Notes: a model not told the origin generated them from the sequence alone. A stretch of DNA of 64,000 nucleotides from Candidatus Anaerostipes excrementavium (GCA_019114985.1 DXEM01000015.1:62001-126000); one strand, 5' to 3'. Counted from the stretch's first letter, positions 9,705-19,301 are shown. Translations and numbers: made by a program.

Positions 9705-10407
9705 AAAAAGAGAGCTGGGGAAGGGAATCGCTTTTGGCGTTCTTATCTGTTGGTTGTTTTATGATCGTATATGGCTGAGCGGATGTTTCTGCCCGTGTCT
9801 GGTTCCGTGGATGAGGTATCAGAGGAGAAGGCGGAAAGAAAGGGAGAAAGAAAGGATGCGAAAAGATTTTCGGGAGATGATGCAGCTGGTCAGCAATGGA
9901 CTGTCTGTAGGTTACTCTTTGGAGAATGCTCTAAAATCCGCCTGTCATGATATGAGACAGAATCAAGGGGGAAATTCGGGAAAATTTTTAGAGGAACTGG
10001 AGATCGTGGCGGCTTCTATGTACATGCATGAACCTGCAGATCGGCTTCTGTTTTCTATGGCAGAGAGACTGGAGTTTGAAGAATTAAGGCAATTTGCGGA
10101 GATTGTTTCGATCGTAAAACGAAGCGGGGGAAACCTGATTGAGATTATCAAGCGTACCTGCGGGCATCTGGGACAGTCTCTGCAAATGAAAGAGGAGATC
10201 CGAACGATGACCGCGGCAAAGGAGATGGAAAAGAAAGTGATGTCGCTTATGCCGTATTTTATCTTGGTTTATATAAGGACGGCAAATCCGGGATATTTTC
10301 AAGTTTTATATGATACCATTCCGGGAGTCTTGCTTTCCACGGCTGCCTTAATTTTATTGATTAGTGCACAATTCTGGGCAGAAAGGATGGTCTTGATTGA
10401 AATCTAA
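9643..10407 (+). CDS. Tad pilus inner-membrane protein TadB-like (T2SF domain)
   Basis: This protein of about 254 residues has a basic stretch after its first hydrophobic region and a type II secretion F domain (FREMMQLVSNGLSVGYSLENAL, then EIVSIVKRSGGNLIEII). The C-terminus has membrane helices. TadB with TadC forms the membrane platform for TadA. The ATG at 9643 lies within the tadA 3' end (62-base overlap) but has a good AAAGGAG ten bases upstream; no better start exists at the tadA stop in this frame. Confidence 0.85.
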   Translation: MTAIRRLWKNGIREISCWKHEKRELGKGIAFGVLICWLFYDRIWLSGCFCPCLVPWMRYQRRRRKEREKERMRKDFREMMQLVSNGLSVGYSLENALKSACHDMRQNQGGNSGKFLEELEIVAASMYMHEPADRLLFSMAERLEFEELRQFAEIVSIVKRSGGNLIEIIKRTCGHLGQSLQMKEEIRTMTAAKEMEKKVMSLMPYFILVYIRTANPGYFQVLYDTIPGVLLSTAALILLISAQFWAERMVLIEI

Positions 10408-11713
10408 GTGGATAGAATATTGGGCAGATAGAATGCCGGATCATATCAAAGAAGAACGAAGAAAAGCTATTCGCGGATACTATGCAGGAAGCAGCCGTCA
10501 GCTGGAACAAAAGGTTAGGGAAAGTCTTTGTCATCAGATCAAGATGATATGCATATTTACAGTGGTTTTTATGATTTTGCTTATAGGGATGGTTTTGTAT
10601 GTTCTTACAAGGGATCAGCAAATTGTGATTTCCAGAAATCAGAGAGGCGGGGAGGAGAAAGAAGAGACGCTGGAGATTGAGACGGCTGATGGGAAAAGTT
10701 CTTACCAGCTGACAGTCCGGCCCAAAGGCTACAAAGAAGATGAGATTCAAAGTGCTTTCAAAAGAGCGCAGAAGTATTTGGAGGAACATATTCAAGGGAA
10801 GAACCAATCGTTGAATGAGGTTAACAAGTCCCTGGCGCTTCCGGAGTCGATTCCGGGAGAAAACATACAGATCCAGTGGCAAAGCAGCGATCCGTCTGTT
10901 GTGGATGAAGAAGGGAATGTGTTTTCAAGCAATGTAAAGAAGCCGATCGTACTGCAGTTAAATGCGGCCGCCCAGTGTCAGGGGGAACGCCAAGTTTTTA
11001 CTTTTCCTATCTGCGTAGTCCCCGGAAAAACACAGCAAAAGAAATCGCAGAGGGAAATGGTAATTAACCATGTAAAAAAGATAGAAGAAGAGAATCTTTC
11101 GAATGAGACGTTTACGATTCCTCAAAAGATCGGAACGGGGACAATACAACAGGAATCTAAGAAAGAGCAGATTCCAGTATGGATTTTTCTGGGATTTTGT
11201 GTGGGACTGCTGATTTGGAACAGAGAAAAGGAAATCTGTGAGAAAAGGCGGCAAAGGGCAGAGGAAGATTCCCAGAAAGAATACTCAGCAATCATTTACC
11301 GTTTGGTTTTATTTTTGGAAACAGGAATGGGAGTACCAGCGGCCTTGGAGGAGATTTATCGGGAATACAGCCAAAAGAAGGAAGAAATTTTCGTATATGA
11401 GGTGATAGGCAAAGCCTGCAGACAGATTCGGTTTGGAATGTCTCAGGAGAAAGTTTTTCAGAATATGGGAGAGCAGATTCGGCTGGAATCATATCGTAAA
11501 TTGACTTCGATGTTGGCACAGAGCATTACAAAAGGTTCAGATGAATTATTTGTTAGGCTGAAAGAAGAGGAAGAACAAGCATTTTTTCATCGGAAAGAGT
11601 ACGCAAAGCGCCAGGGAGAGGAGGCGAGTACAAAGCTGCTGGCGCCGATGATCATAATGCTGGTCGTAATCTTGGCATTGCTGATGTTTCCGGCATTGTC
11701 AGCATTTTCATAA
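10397..11713 (+). CDS. Tad pilus inner-membrane protein TadC-like with N-terminal extension
   Basis: This protein of about 438 residues starts at a TTG with AAAGGATGG upstream, inside the 3' end of the TadB gene. It has a membrane helix near residues 48-70, an extracytoplasmic stretch of about 180 residues (with IQWQSSDPSVVDEEGNVFSS, resembling an immunoglobulin-like bacterial surface fold), a second helix near 255, then a T2SF-like domain and a last helix. TadC proteins are usually shorter, so the exposed insert is unusual, although similar long forms occur in clostridial Tad loci. It is a likely platform partner of TadB. Confidence 0.7.
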   Translation: MKSKWIEYWADRMPDHIKEERRKAIRGYYAGSSRQLEQKVRESLCHQIKMICIFTVVFMILLIGMVLYVLTRDQQIVISRNQRGGEEKEETLEIETADGKSSYQLTVRPKGYKEDEIQSAFKRAQKYLEEHIQGKNQSLNEVNKSLALPESIPGENIQIQWQSSDPSVVDEEGNVFSSNVKKPIVLQLNAAAQCQGERQVFTFPICVVPGKTQQKKSQREMVINHVKKIEEENLSNETFTIPQKIGTGTIQQESKKEQIPVWIFLGFCVGLLIWNREKEICEKRRQRAEEDSQKEYSAIIYRLVLFLETGMGVPAALEEIYREYSQKKEEIFVYEVIGKACRQIRFGMSQEKVFQNMGEQIRLESYRKLTSMLAQSITKGSDELFVRLKEEEEQAFFHRKEYAKRQGEEASTKLLAPMIIMLVVILALLMFPALSAFS

Positions 11714-11729
11714 GGGAAGGAGCAGAAGT

Positions 11730-11891
11730 ATGAAGAATTTTTTGAAGGATGAATCCGGAATGGGAGTTGTAGAAGTGATTTTGATCATCGTGGTGCTGAT
11801 TGGTCTTGTAATTATCTTTCAGACACAGATCAAAACAGTGGTCAATAATATTTTTAAAACGATCACCTCCAAGACAGGGCAGGTCAAATGA
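11730..11891 (+). CDS. Flp1-type pilin, short
   Basis: This 53-residue ORF reads MKNFLKDESGMGVVEVILII, followed by more hydrophobic residues. A short polar leader, a GMGVVEV segment with a glutamate five residues after the glycine, and then a hydrophobic helix are the Flp/Flp1 pilin signature, where the prepilin peptidase cuts after the glycine. It would be the main pilus subunit. AAGGAG stands upstream, and its TGA overlaps the next ATG (ATGA). Confidence 0.85.
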   Translation: MKNFLKDESGMGVVEVILIIVVLIGLVIIFQTQIKTVVNNIFKTITSKTGQVK

Positions 11892-13342
11892 TGAAGAATC
11901 AGGAGGGAAGTATCAGCGTTTTTTTAGCGGCGGTATTTCTTGTATTTTTGCTTTTCATCAGTCTCTGTACCGAAGGAATCTATCTGTATGTAGGGAAAGG
12001 GAAAGCCATGGGTGCCTGTATGGCCGGGCTTTCCCACATGCGGGGGAACTATCAAAAAGAACTGGAAGAAACGTATCATATTTTCGGCATGGACCATCGA
12101 TATGCAGAAAAAGCAGAAGCAGATCTTGTGAAAAAAATAGAAGAAAGTTTAGAAGGAAGTCAGGATACCTTTCATTTTCAAATAAGCACAGCGTCTTTGT
12201 CAGATAAAACCTATTTATCGGAAGAGAATGGAGAAGTACTGAAATATCAGATCCGGGAGTTGATGAAGTATGAGATGCCGGCAGATATTTTATCCACATG
12301 GAAGGAAAAGTGGGACAAGACAGCGGCGTCAGGAAAAGATGTCGGAGATATTCGGGAGGAGATGGAGGAAGATGTTCAGAAAGCGGAAGAAGAAGCAAAA
12401 GAAGGAGAACAGGAGGGAGAAAATGAAACAAAACAGGAACAGGAAGATCCAAGGAAAGGATTCATGGAGATGCTGCGGGAAGGCTCGATTCCGCTGGTCA
12501 TGGGGAAGCGGAAAGTATCTTCCGGGAAGATACCCATTCGATACGGCAAGAAGGATACACAGGAGGAAGAAACCTGGGATTTCATGAAAAAAGAGAATGT
12601 AGAAGAACAGCTGAAAAAAACAGAGAAGATGTCGTCTGCCCCAAGCCTTGCGGATGAACTTCCTGGGATTTTATACAGCACCCGGTATTTTCATTTTCTT
12701 ACTTCAAAAGAGAAAAAAGAAGGGATTCAATATGAGGTGGAGTATCTGATTGCAGGAAAAGATTCAGAAAAAGAAAATTTAGGGTCGGTTCTGTGGAAAA
12801 TGATTCACCTGCGTTTCCCAATCAATGCATTGTATGTATATCAGGATGCGGCAAAGAAGAAGGAAGCAGGAATGATAGCGTCTTCGATTCTCGGAATCAC
12901 AGGAATTCCTCCGTTGGTGGCGGCTGCAAAACATTTGCTTTTGCTGGCGCTTGCCTATGGGGAGTCAATCATTGATGTCAGAAATCTAGCGGAAGGCAAT
13001 AAAGTGCCGTTAGTAAAGAGCAAGACCAGCTGGCAATTGTCCTTTCAAGGACTTGCAGGACTTAACTGCACCAGAAAGACATCGAAGAATGGATTATCCT
13101 ATGAAGATTATTTGGTTCTTTTATTGGCAATGCAGAAAGAAAAAGAAGAAAAATATGTTCGCATGATGGATGTGATGGAAGATAATATACGAAAGAAGGA
13201 TGCAGGATTTCGTATGGATCGATGTTTGACAGCATGGAAGGTCACAGTGCCGATTCGAATGAAGCGCTTGGCATTTGGGGGAATGTCATTGCCTTTTGGA
13301 ACTTATACGAGCTGGAAGTTCAAAAGAACAGCATCTTATTAA
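11888..13342 (+). CDS. DUF5702-type membrane-anchored pilus-locus protein
   Basis: This 484-residue protein starts with MMKNQEGSISVFLAAVFLVF, a single membrane anchor like that of TadG-type pseudopilins, followed by a long extracytoplasmic part. A highly acidic and basic low-complexity segment (about residues 155-185, rich in EE and KE) splits it. A hydrophobic segment near residue 350 lies in the C-terminal half. It matches the DUF5702 proteins of clostridial Tad loci; the exact role is unknown. Its ATG overlaps the pilin TGA. Confidence 0.7.
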   Translation: MMKNQEGSISVFLAAVFLVFLLFISLCTEGIYLYVGKGKAMGACMAGLSHMRGNYQKELEETYHIFGMDHRYAEKAEADLVKKIEESLEGSQDTFHFQISTASLSDKTYLSEENGEVLKYQIRELMKYEMPADILSTWKEKWDKTAASGKDVGDIREEMEEDVQKAEEEAKEGEQEGENETKQEQEDPRKGFMEMLREGSIPLVMGKRKVSSGKIPIRYGKKDTQEEETWDFMKKENVEEQLKKTEKMSSAPSLADELPGILYSTRYFHFLTSKEKKEGIQYEVEYLIAGKDSEKENLGSVLWKMIHLRFPINALYVYQDAAKKKEAGMIASSILGITGIPPLVAAAKHLLLLALAYGESIIDVRNLAEGNKVPLVKSKTSWQLSFQGLAGLNCTRKTSKNGLSYEDYLVLLLAMQKEKEEKYVRMMDVMEDNIRKKDAGFRMDRCLTAWKVTVPIRMKRLAFGGMSLPFGTYTSWKFKRTASY

Positions 13343-13361
13343 GAAATGGAGGTGGAAGAAG

Positions 13362-14201
13362 ATGTTCTCTTGTCAAAAATATTTCTCAAAGAAGGCATTC
13401 CAAAATGATAAAAAAACAGCCAGTAACCTCAAGAGGACATCTTTTTCTGCCTCTCAGGAAGGAGCTGTGACAGTGGAAGCCAGTTTGATTCTTCCATTAT
13501 TCCTGATTGTGCTGTTGCTGCTTGCGTCAGCAGGAGAAATTTTGATGATCCATGGACAGATTGCTCATGGATTGAGGGAAGCGGTCTGCCAGGCGGCGGT
13601 TACAGAGTATGCAGTCACGGGAAAGACGGCGAATGCTGTATCTCAGGTTAATGTAAGGACTACATTTCTTTCCTCTGTTAACCGAAAATTTTTGGATAAG
13701 AGCGGTTTGCTGGGAGGCAGCGCCAAAGCGGCGGCATCAATCAGGCTGGTTAAGAATTCAAAAGAAGAATATGAAGCACAGATTACCTATACAATACGGA
13801 AAGCGTTTCCCTTTTTATCTCCAATGGCAGGAAGCTATACCCAAAAAATTCGACAGAAAGCAATGACAGGCTATGTACCGTCCGGTGATGAAATTTCAGA
13901 GGGAATGGTGTATATCACTCCCCATGAAAGCGTATATCACACAGATTTAAACTGTACGCATCTTGCGTTGGATATTTCTATTGATGAAGATGTGGGAAAA
14001 TATCTGGATGGAAAGACATCTTACAAAGAATGCGAGAAGTGCACGAAATATCATGAAGGAGATATTACCTGCCTTTATGTGGCAAAAGAAGGAGATGCCT
14101 ACCATACCGATCTTTCGTGCAGCGGTTTGAAAAGAACTGTAAAGCAAGTGGATAAGAGCACGCTGAAAGGAGTCAAGCCATGTCAAAGATGCGGGAAATA
14201 G
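13362..14201 (+). CDS. TadE-like pseudopilin with C-terminal paired Cys repeats
   Basis: This 279-residue protein has an N-terminal pseudopilin segment, QEGAVTVEASLILPLFLIV, where the glycine-xxx-valine-glutamate pattern matches a TadE cleavage site. The C-terminal third has two repeats, YHTDLNCTHL with CEKC, and YHTDLSCSGL with CQRC, which could bind metal or form disulfides outside the cell. The ATG at 13362 was chosen for its GGAGGTGG site; an in-frame start at 13275 would overlap the upstream gene by 68 bases. Confidence 0.8.
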   Translation: MFSCQKYFSKKAFQNDKKTASNLKRTSFSASQEGAVTVEASLILPLFLIVLLLLASAGEILMIHGQIAHGLREAVCQAAVTEYAVTGKTANAVSQVNVRTTFLSSVNRKFLDKSGLLGGSAKAAASIRLVKNSKEEYEAQITYTIRKAFPFLSPMAGSYTQKIRQKAMTGYVPSGDEISEGMVYITPHESVYHTDLNCTHLALDISIDEDVGKYLDGKTSYKECEKCTKYHEGDITCLYVAKEGDAYHTDLSCSGLKRTVKQVDKSTLKGVKPCQRCGK

Positions 14202-14701
14202 ATGGATATATAACTTTGGAGACCAGTCTGGTTCTGCCAATGGTACTTTTTAGTCTTCTTTTGTTCATGGGATATTTATGTTATTTTATGAACTGCGGAA
14301 TTATTCAGGGGACGATGGAGTCGGTGACGTTAAAAGGCGCAGATGCTTTTCATGGAGGAGATTATGATACAGGGGAAATTGATTATCGTAAGATGAATCG
14401 GAGAAATTTGTACACGGAGATGTTCCCGGGGCGTGAAGAGTCCCAAGAGAAAGTAAAGAAAGAACTGAAAAAAGAATTATCTTCTCATTTGTTTTTGGGG
14501 AAGATTTCAAAAATAGATGTGCAGTCTAAAACGACGGCAATCACCGCAGACACAAAGATGTCTTTCCAAGTTCCGGGAGCAGAGATGTTAAGGAGTTTCG
14601 GAATTCAAATTTTTGAATACCGGGGAACTTATACAGCTTCTTATATATCAGAAACAGAAAAGATAAGGGGATGGAGCGTTGTCAAAAGAACAGTGGATTA
14701 G
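14180..14701 (+). CDS. TadE-like pseudopilin
   Basis: This 173-residue protein has the pseudopilin N-terminus DGYITLETSLVLPMVLFS and one hydrophobic helix, then a soluble extracytoplasmic part. Like other TadE/TadF minor pilins it is probably matured by the A24 peptidase at 7154. It overlaps both neighbours (22 and 23 bases), so translation is tightly coupled. Confidence 0.8.
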   Translation: MSKMREIDGYITLETSLVLPMVLFSLLLFMGYLCYFMNCGIIQGTMESVTLKGADAFHGGDYDTGEIDYRKMNRRNLYTEMFPGREESQEKVKKELKKELSSHLFLGKISKIDVQSKTTAITADTKMSFQVPGAEMLRSFGIQIFEYRGTYTASYISETEKIRGWSVVKRTVD

Positions 14702-15854
14702 AGAAGGGTTTTCCAATTATTTTACAGCAAGGAAATATACAGAAATAACCTATGAGAAGAAAATTTTGCTGCAGCATTCGCTGGAATGTTTGCTTCCATG
14801 TGAATTTCGTATGGAAGATAATGAGGAATATTATTATTTTGAAACAGGAATTTATGTTCCGTTTATGGAAGAGATTGATCAGATTGATCCTGCAGCTTTC
14901 TTCTATGAATTTTTTCAGGAATTAGAAGAAATAGAATCCTACCTGCTGGATCTGGATCATCTTAGAATAGAGGAAGAACTGCTTTTTTTGCGGGAAGGAG
15001 GACATCCGGTATTTTGTTATCTTCCGGAACAGAGAAAGAATATCTTTGAGCAGATCAGGGATTTTCTGGAAATATGTATGGAGAAGATTTCTTATAGCGA
15101 TCGAAAGAAGGTTAGATTTTATTATGAATTCCATAGCTATCTCGTGAAAGAAAAACCCAATATCAAACAAATCAAAGAATATTTAAAGCCAAAGCCTGAG
15201 AGAAAAGAAGAATTGACGGAAGTAATTCAGGAAACAAGGGAAGTGGATACCGCAGAGATTTCGGTGCATCCGTCCAAGTTTGTTGTCCTGTCGATCGTAC
15301 TGGTGATTCTATCCTTTCTTTTGGTTGGTGTCACTGCATTTTTTGCAGTAAAATTATGGATCTATGGATTGTATTACAAATTTGTCCTTGGATTTCTGAT
15401 TGCGGCGGGATGCTTCAGTGCGGTTATTGTTTGTATGCGGAGGCTGTGGAGAGAAAAGCAGAAAGTTCCGGAAGAGGAGGAGAGATCAGAGGATACGCAG
15501 CAGCTGTCAGATGACGACCAAAAAACGGTACTATTGACGGAACTGCCTGCCGGATATCTAATTTCGGAAAATGACGAAGAAAAAATTATTGAAATTTCAG
15601 GCAGTGGGTTTGTAATTGGAAGTTTGGAGGAGGGTACGGATTATCAGCTGGATGCCATTGGAGTCAGCAGAAGACATGCGGAATTTCTTTTAGAAGAAGA
15701 TAGTGTATGGATCAATGATCTGGGCTCTACCAATGGAACAAAGGTAAACGGAAGAAAAGTGCAAAATCAAAAATTGCAGGACGGGGATAAGATCACGATT
15801 GCAAGAGAAGAATTTCGATTTGTGGGAAAGGGAGAGAAACAAATTTCAATATAA
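14679..15854 (+). CDS. FHA-domain membrane protein of the Tad locus
   Basis: This 391-residue protein begins with a TTG overlapping the upstream gene, with AAGGGGATGGAG before it. The N-terminal 190 residues are cytoplasmic and resemble the DUF6382 region found before FHA domains. Two membrane helices follow around 200-255. The C-terminus is a forkhead-associated domain with the phosphothreonine-binding signature GVSRRHAEF and DLGSTNGTKVNGRK. It would recognise phosphorylated proteins, giving a route for Ser/Thr kinase control of pilus assembly. It is the last gene of the Tad operon. Confidence 0.85.
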   Translation: MSKEQWIREGFSNYFTARKYTEITYEKKILLQHSLECLLPCEFRMEDNEEYYYFETGIYVPFMEEIDQIDPAAFFYEFFQELEEIESYLLDLDHLRIEEELLFLREGGHPVFCYLPEQRKNIFEQIRDFLEICMEKISYSDRKKVRFYYEFHSYLVKEKPNIKQIKEYLKPKPERKEELTEVIQETREVDTAEISVHPSKFVVLSIVLVILSFLLVGVTAFFAVKLWIYGLYYKFVLGFLIAAGCFSAVIVCMRRLWREKQKVPEEEERSEDTQQLSDDDQKTVLLTELPAGYLISENDEEKIIEISGSGFVIGSLEEGTDYQLDAIGVSRRHAEFLLEEDSVWINDLGSTNGTKVNGRKVQNQKLQDGDKITIAREEFRFVGKGEKQISI

Positions 15855-15947
15855 GATTTGTACACAGATGGTTGCAGCTCTCTGTGGGATGCGGTATTAT
15901 TTTATTCAATAACAAATCAGGAATAACAGTTGTTGAGGAGATAATGT

Positions 15948-16868
15948 ATGTATCAAAGAATCATAGAGCTGCTGCGGATCCATGGATACGCAAAAACAGA
16001 TTCAGCAGTCGGTCCGTTCTATGTGAAAGCAATCGGTGGAACTAAGAAAGCGGTGTTTGTCTCTTATGATGAAAATCCGGATGGCAGCAGGATGACGCAG
16101 GAAGATTTCGATGAGATAGCGGAAGAGGGGAAGATCATATTAGGAGAAGAAGTTCCTCTCTTGATTCTGCTTCTTTCAGAACATGGAGAAACAAGGTTCC
16201 TTGATCCAAAGCATCAATTCGATGAACTTAAGGAGCCGGTTTCTGTGATCCTGCAGACAGGAAAAGCGGTACGGTCAAAAAAAGAGCGGGGAATTCTAAG
16301 AACTTATAAAGTGACGATTGCAATTGCTGCTGTCAATCTGATGATGTTCATTGCTTCGGAGATATTTGGAGACGTCATTTATTATATGGGCGCCAGCCGG
16401 CCGGATTTGGTGCTTTTCAAGCACCAAATCTATCGGCTGCTCTCATCCAATTATCTGCATTTTGGATGGGAACATTTTTATGGAAATATGGTTTCACTTG
16501 TGGTCTTAGGTGCAGTCCTGGAGAAAGCAATCGGAAGTCTTCGATACTTTTTGCTGTATACAGGATCTGGAATCCTAGGATCTCTGGTTTCGGCGGTATA
16601 CTACGAATCTATTGGAGAGATCGCATGGAGTGCCGGAGCTTCCGGAGCTATTTTCGGAATCATAGGAGGATTGGTAGCCAGTTTGATCTTCCGCCGGGAA
16701 GAACTTCCACGGATTGATATCAAATGGATGACCTTTGCGGTCTGTGCCAGTCTGTTTCACGGATTTCAAAGCTATGGAATCGATAACGCAGCACATATCG
16801 GGGGATGTGCCGGTGGTTTTATACTGGCATTGCTTTTACACGTTCTGTGGAAGGGAAGACAAGGGTAA
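15948..16868 (+). CDS. Rhomboid-family intramembrane serine protease
   Basis: This 306-residue protein has a soluble N-terminal domain of about 110 residues and then six or seven membrane helices. The catalytic dyad is visible: S232 in GASGAIFG and H283 in NAAHIGG. NYLHFGWEHFYGN matches the family HFxxxHxxxN region. It would cut substrates within or near the membrane. The 3' end overlaps the convergent kinase gene by 50 bases, which places the two mRNAs partly antisense to each other. Confidence 0.9.
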   Translation: MYQRIIELLRIHGYAKTDSAVGPFYVKAIGGTKKAVFVSYDENPDGSRMTQEDFDEIAEEGKIILGEEVPLLILLLSEHGETRFLDPKHQFDELKEPVSVILQTGKAVRSKKERGILRTYKVTIAIAAVNLMMFIASEIFGDVIYYMGASRPDLVLFKHQIYRLLSSNYLHFGWEHFYGNMVSLVVLGAVLEKAIGSLRYFLLYTGSGILGSLVSAVYYESIGEIAWSAGASGAIFGIIGGLVASLIFRREELPRIDIKWMTFAVCASLFHGFQSYGIDNAAHIGGCAGGFILALLLHVLWKGRQG

Positions 16869-17517
16869 ACGTTGTTCCGTGATTGATCGCTGAATCCATA
16901 TGGATTCGGATATGTAATTCTTCTGCGATCTCATGAACAACAGACAGACCGATGCCGTTTCCCTGAGGGATAAAGGATACTCCGCGGTAAAAGGCTCGTG
17001 CCTGCTGTTCCTTCGTCATGCCGATTCCGGTATCCGATAAATTTAATACGATATGACCTTGTTCCCGATTCAGGGTAATGGTTATATTCGGCGCTTTTTC
17101 AGCGCCTTTTTTTCGTTGAATCGCTTTTACCGCATTAGAAACTAAATTGTGGAACATCTGGAGGAGTTTCGGTTTTGGTCCATACACATAATAAGGTCCG
17201 GGGGAATCGGCATGTACATAAAAACCAATATGTTCAAGATTTAGCCGATATGACCAGGAAGACTGAATTTCTTTAAATAGTTGGATCAGATCCTGTGGTT
17301 CCACCGCGGCAGAGGTCGTATCGGTCGGAGATAGTACCTGCCGGATCAAGTCGAACAAAGAAGAAAAATCATCTTTCATCTTATGCCAGTTTTCATCATT
17401 CTTGAGGCTCTCATTGGTGTTTTCTATGTATTGCAGCTGTCCGTAAATTAAGGTGAGGTTATTATTTATCTCATGTGAAAATGTAGCAAGTTCATAAGAT
17501 TGATTCATCATTAACAT
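16819..17517 (-). CDS. Sensor histidine kinase-like protein, soluble
   Basis: About 230 residues. FSHEINNNLTLIYGQ carries a candidate phospho-accepting histidine. A HATPase_c domain has the N box (HNLVSNAVKAI), G1 box (DTGIGM) and G2 box (GNGIGLSVV). There is no input or membrane domain, so it may be a cytoplasmic kinase or a Spo0B-like phosphotransferase; no response regulator is adjacent. Several starts are possible: 17586 in frame, 17517, or 17511, which has AGGAG seven bases upstream. The 3' end overlaps the convergent rhomboid gene. Confidence 0.75.
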   Translation of the reverse strand: MLMMNQSYELATFSHEINNNLTLIYGQLQYIENTNESLKNDENWHKMKDDFSSLFDLIRQVLSPTDTTSAAVEPQDLIQLFKEIQSSWSYRLNLEHIGFYVHADSPGPYYVYGPKPKLLQMFHNLVSNAVKAIQRKKGAEKAPNITITLNREQGHIVLNLSDTGIGMTKEQQARAFYRGVSFIPQGNGIGLSVVHEIAEELHIRIHMDSAINHGTTFTLVFPSTERVKAMPV

Positions 17518-17674
17518 TCTCCTGTCTTCATTTCTGATTTCATTATGAAGAAATTGGAAAATGCTTGCAATAAAAACAGTGGACAAAAGTTCGATGCTTT
17601 TTGCCCTTTTACAATATCTTCGATTATGTTACAATATCAGAAGCGAAAATACTGGAAAGAAAGGGGCATGCGCC

Positions 17675-19270
17675 ATGTCTTATATGGCTTTATATCGAAA
17701 GTTCCGGCCAACGACTTTTGACGAAGTAAAAGGACAGGATCATATTGTTACGACATTGAAGAATCAAATACGAACCGGAAGGATTGGTCATGCGTATCTC
17801 TTCTGCGGTACGAGAGGTACGGGAAAGACGACGGTCGCAAAGATCCTGGCGAAAGCTGTCAATTGTGAAGATCCGCAGGATGGCGAGCCATGCAATCAAT
17901 GTGCCGCCTGTCAGGAGATCATGGAGGGAAGCTCCATGAATGTTATGGAAATTGATGCGGCTTCCAACAATGGTGTGGATAATATTCGTGACATCAAGGA
18001 ACAAGTGCAGTATTCACCGGCTTCCGGAAAATACAAAGTGTATATTATCGACGAGGTGCATATGCTGTCCATAGGAGCCTTTAACGCATTGTTAAAAACG
18101 TTGGAAGAACCGCCGGAATATGTCATTTTTATTCTGGCGACGACAGAGGTGCATAAGATCCCGATTACGATCCTATCCAGATGTCAGCGCTATGATTTTC
18201 ATCGGATCACGGCAGATACAATCAAGCAGCAGCTGATCGATTTGATGGAAAAAGAGAATGTAGAAGCAGAAGAGAAAGCGCTGGAGTATATTGCAAGAAT
18301 GGCAGATGGATCGATGCGTGATGCCCTGAGTCTTCTTGATCAGTGTATCGCTTTTTATCTTGGAAAGAAACTGACTTACGATAATGTGCTGGAAGTTTTG
18401 GGAACAGTAGATATTCAGGTATATAGCCGTCTTTTAGATGATGTGACGGAGGGGAACGTATCAGAGATGATGGATCTCCTGGAAGACATCTCCAGGCAAG
18501 GACGTGAATGGTCCCAATTTATAACAGATTTTCTATGGTATCTTCGCAATCTTCTGCTGGTAGGAAAAGGGACGGCTGCAAGCGAGGCTCTCGAAGTATC
18601 CACAGATCAGCTGAAGCTTCTGCAGGAAAAAGCGGCGCAGACAGAGGAAGAGACACTGATCCGGTATATCCGCATTTTATCGGAACTTTTAAATGAACTT
18701 CGGTATGCCACGTCGAAACGGATTCTAGTGGAAGTGGAACTTATGAAGATGTGCCATCCCCAGATGGAGACGGATCCGACCAGTTTACTGGAGCGGGTAC
18801 GGCAGATGGAGAAGGCGATGAAGGAACTGCTCGAGCGTGGAATCCGGGTGGAAGAGACAACGCAGAAAACAGTGAGCAAGGCGGATGCAGCCCCAGCGCA
18901 AAAAGGGGAAAAAGAAATCCTGGAAGAGCGTTTGCCGAAAGCGAAGGCAGAGGAACTGATGGATCTGGTAGAACGGTGGAAAAGCGTGAGAAGAAATCTG
19001 TCGCCGCAGATGAAGTTTGCGCTTCAGAAATCAAACCTCATGGTCAATGAAGATGGGACTGCGCTGAAGATTATGTTCCCGAAAGAAATGAATGTGGAAA
19101 GCGGATATTTCCTGGATCGGCCGGATCGGATTGAAGCATTGAAGCAGGAGATGGAGCGGCAGATTGGCCGGGAAATCTCGCTGGAAGTCGGTATTTTAAA
19201 TCAACCGGAAGCAGATCGGGATATGATCGATCTGGGTTGTATCCATATGGATGTTAATATTGAAGATTAA
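17675..19270 (+). CDS. dnaX: DNA polymerase III subunits gamma/tau
   Basis: This 531-residue protein starts MSYMALYRKFRPTTFDEVKG, the family start. It has Walker A GTRGTGKTT, the four-cysteine zinc site (CEDPQDGEPCNQCAAC), IIDEVHMLS and SRC sensor motifs of the clamp-loader AAA domain, then the tau extension. AAAGGGG precedes the ATG at 17675; an in-frame start at 17561 would lie in the promoter region. It loads the beta clamp at the replication fork. The operon dnaX-ybaB-recR is conserved in Firmicutes and present here. Confidence 0.97.
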   Translation: MSYMALYRKFRPTTFDEVKGQDHIVTTLKNQIRTGRIGHAYLFCGTRGTGKTTVAKILAKAVNCEDPQDGEPCNQCAACQEIMEGSSMNVMEIDAASNNGVDNIRDIKEQVQYSPASGKYKVYIIDEVHMLSIGAFNALLKTLEEPPEYVIFILATTEVHKIPITILSRCQRYDFHRITADTIKQQLIDLMEKENVEAEEKALEYIARMADGSMRDALSLLDQCIAFYLGKKLTYDNVLEVLGTVDIQVYSRLLDDVTEGNVSEMMDLLEDISRQGREWSQFITDFLWYLRNLLLVGKGTAASEALEVSTDQLKLLQEKAAQTEEETLIRYIRILSELLNELRYATSKRILVEVELMKMCHPQMETDPTSLLERVRQMEKAMKELLERGIRVEETTQKTVSKADAAPAQKGEKEILEERLPKAKAEELMDLVERWKSVRRNLSPQMKFALQKSNLMVNEDGTALKIMFPKEMNVESGYFLDRPDRIEALKQEMERQIGREISLEVGILNQPEADRDMIDLGCIHMDVNIED

Positions 19271-19301
19271 AAATAAGTAAGTATTTTAGGAGGAAAATAA
19301 A

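Noticed and set aside
12270..12587. 105-residue Arg/Lys-rich ORF inside the DUF5702 gene
   Set aside because: Shadow of the acidic low-complexity part of the real gene in another frame.
17587..17674. SRP RNA gene next to dnaX
   Set aside because: The gap is too short and lacks the GGAA tetraloop helix of SRP RNA.
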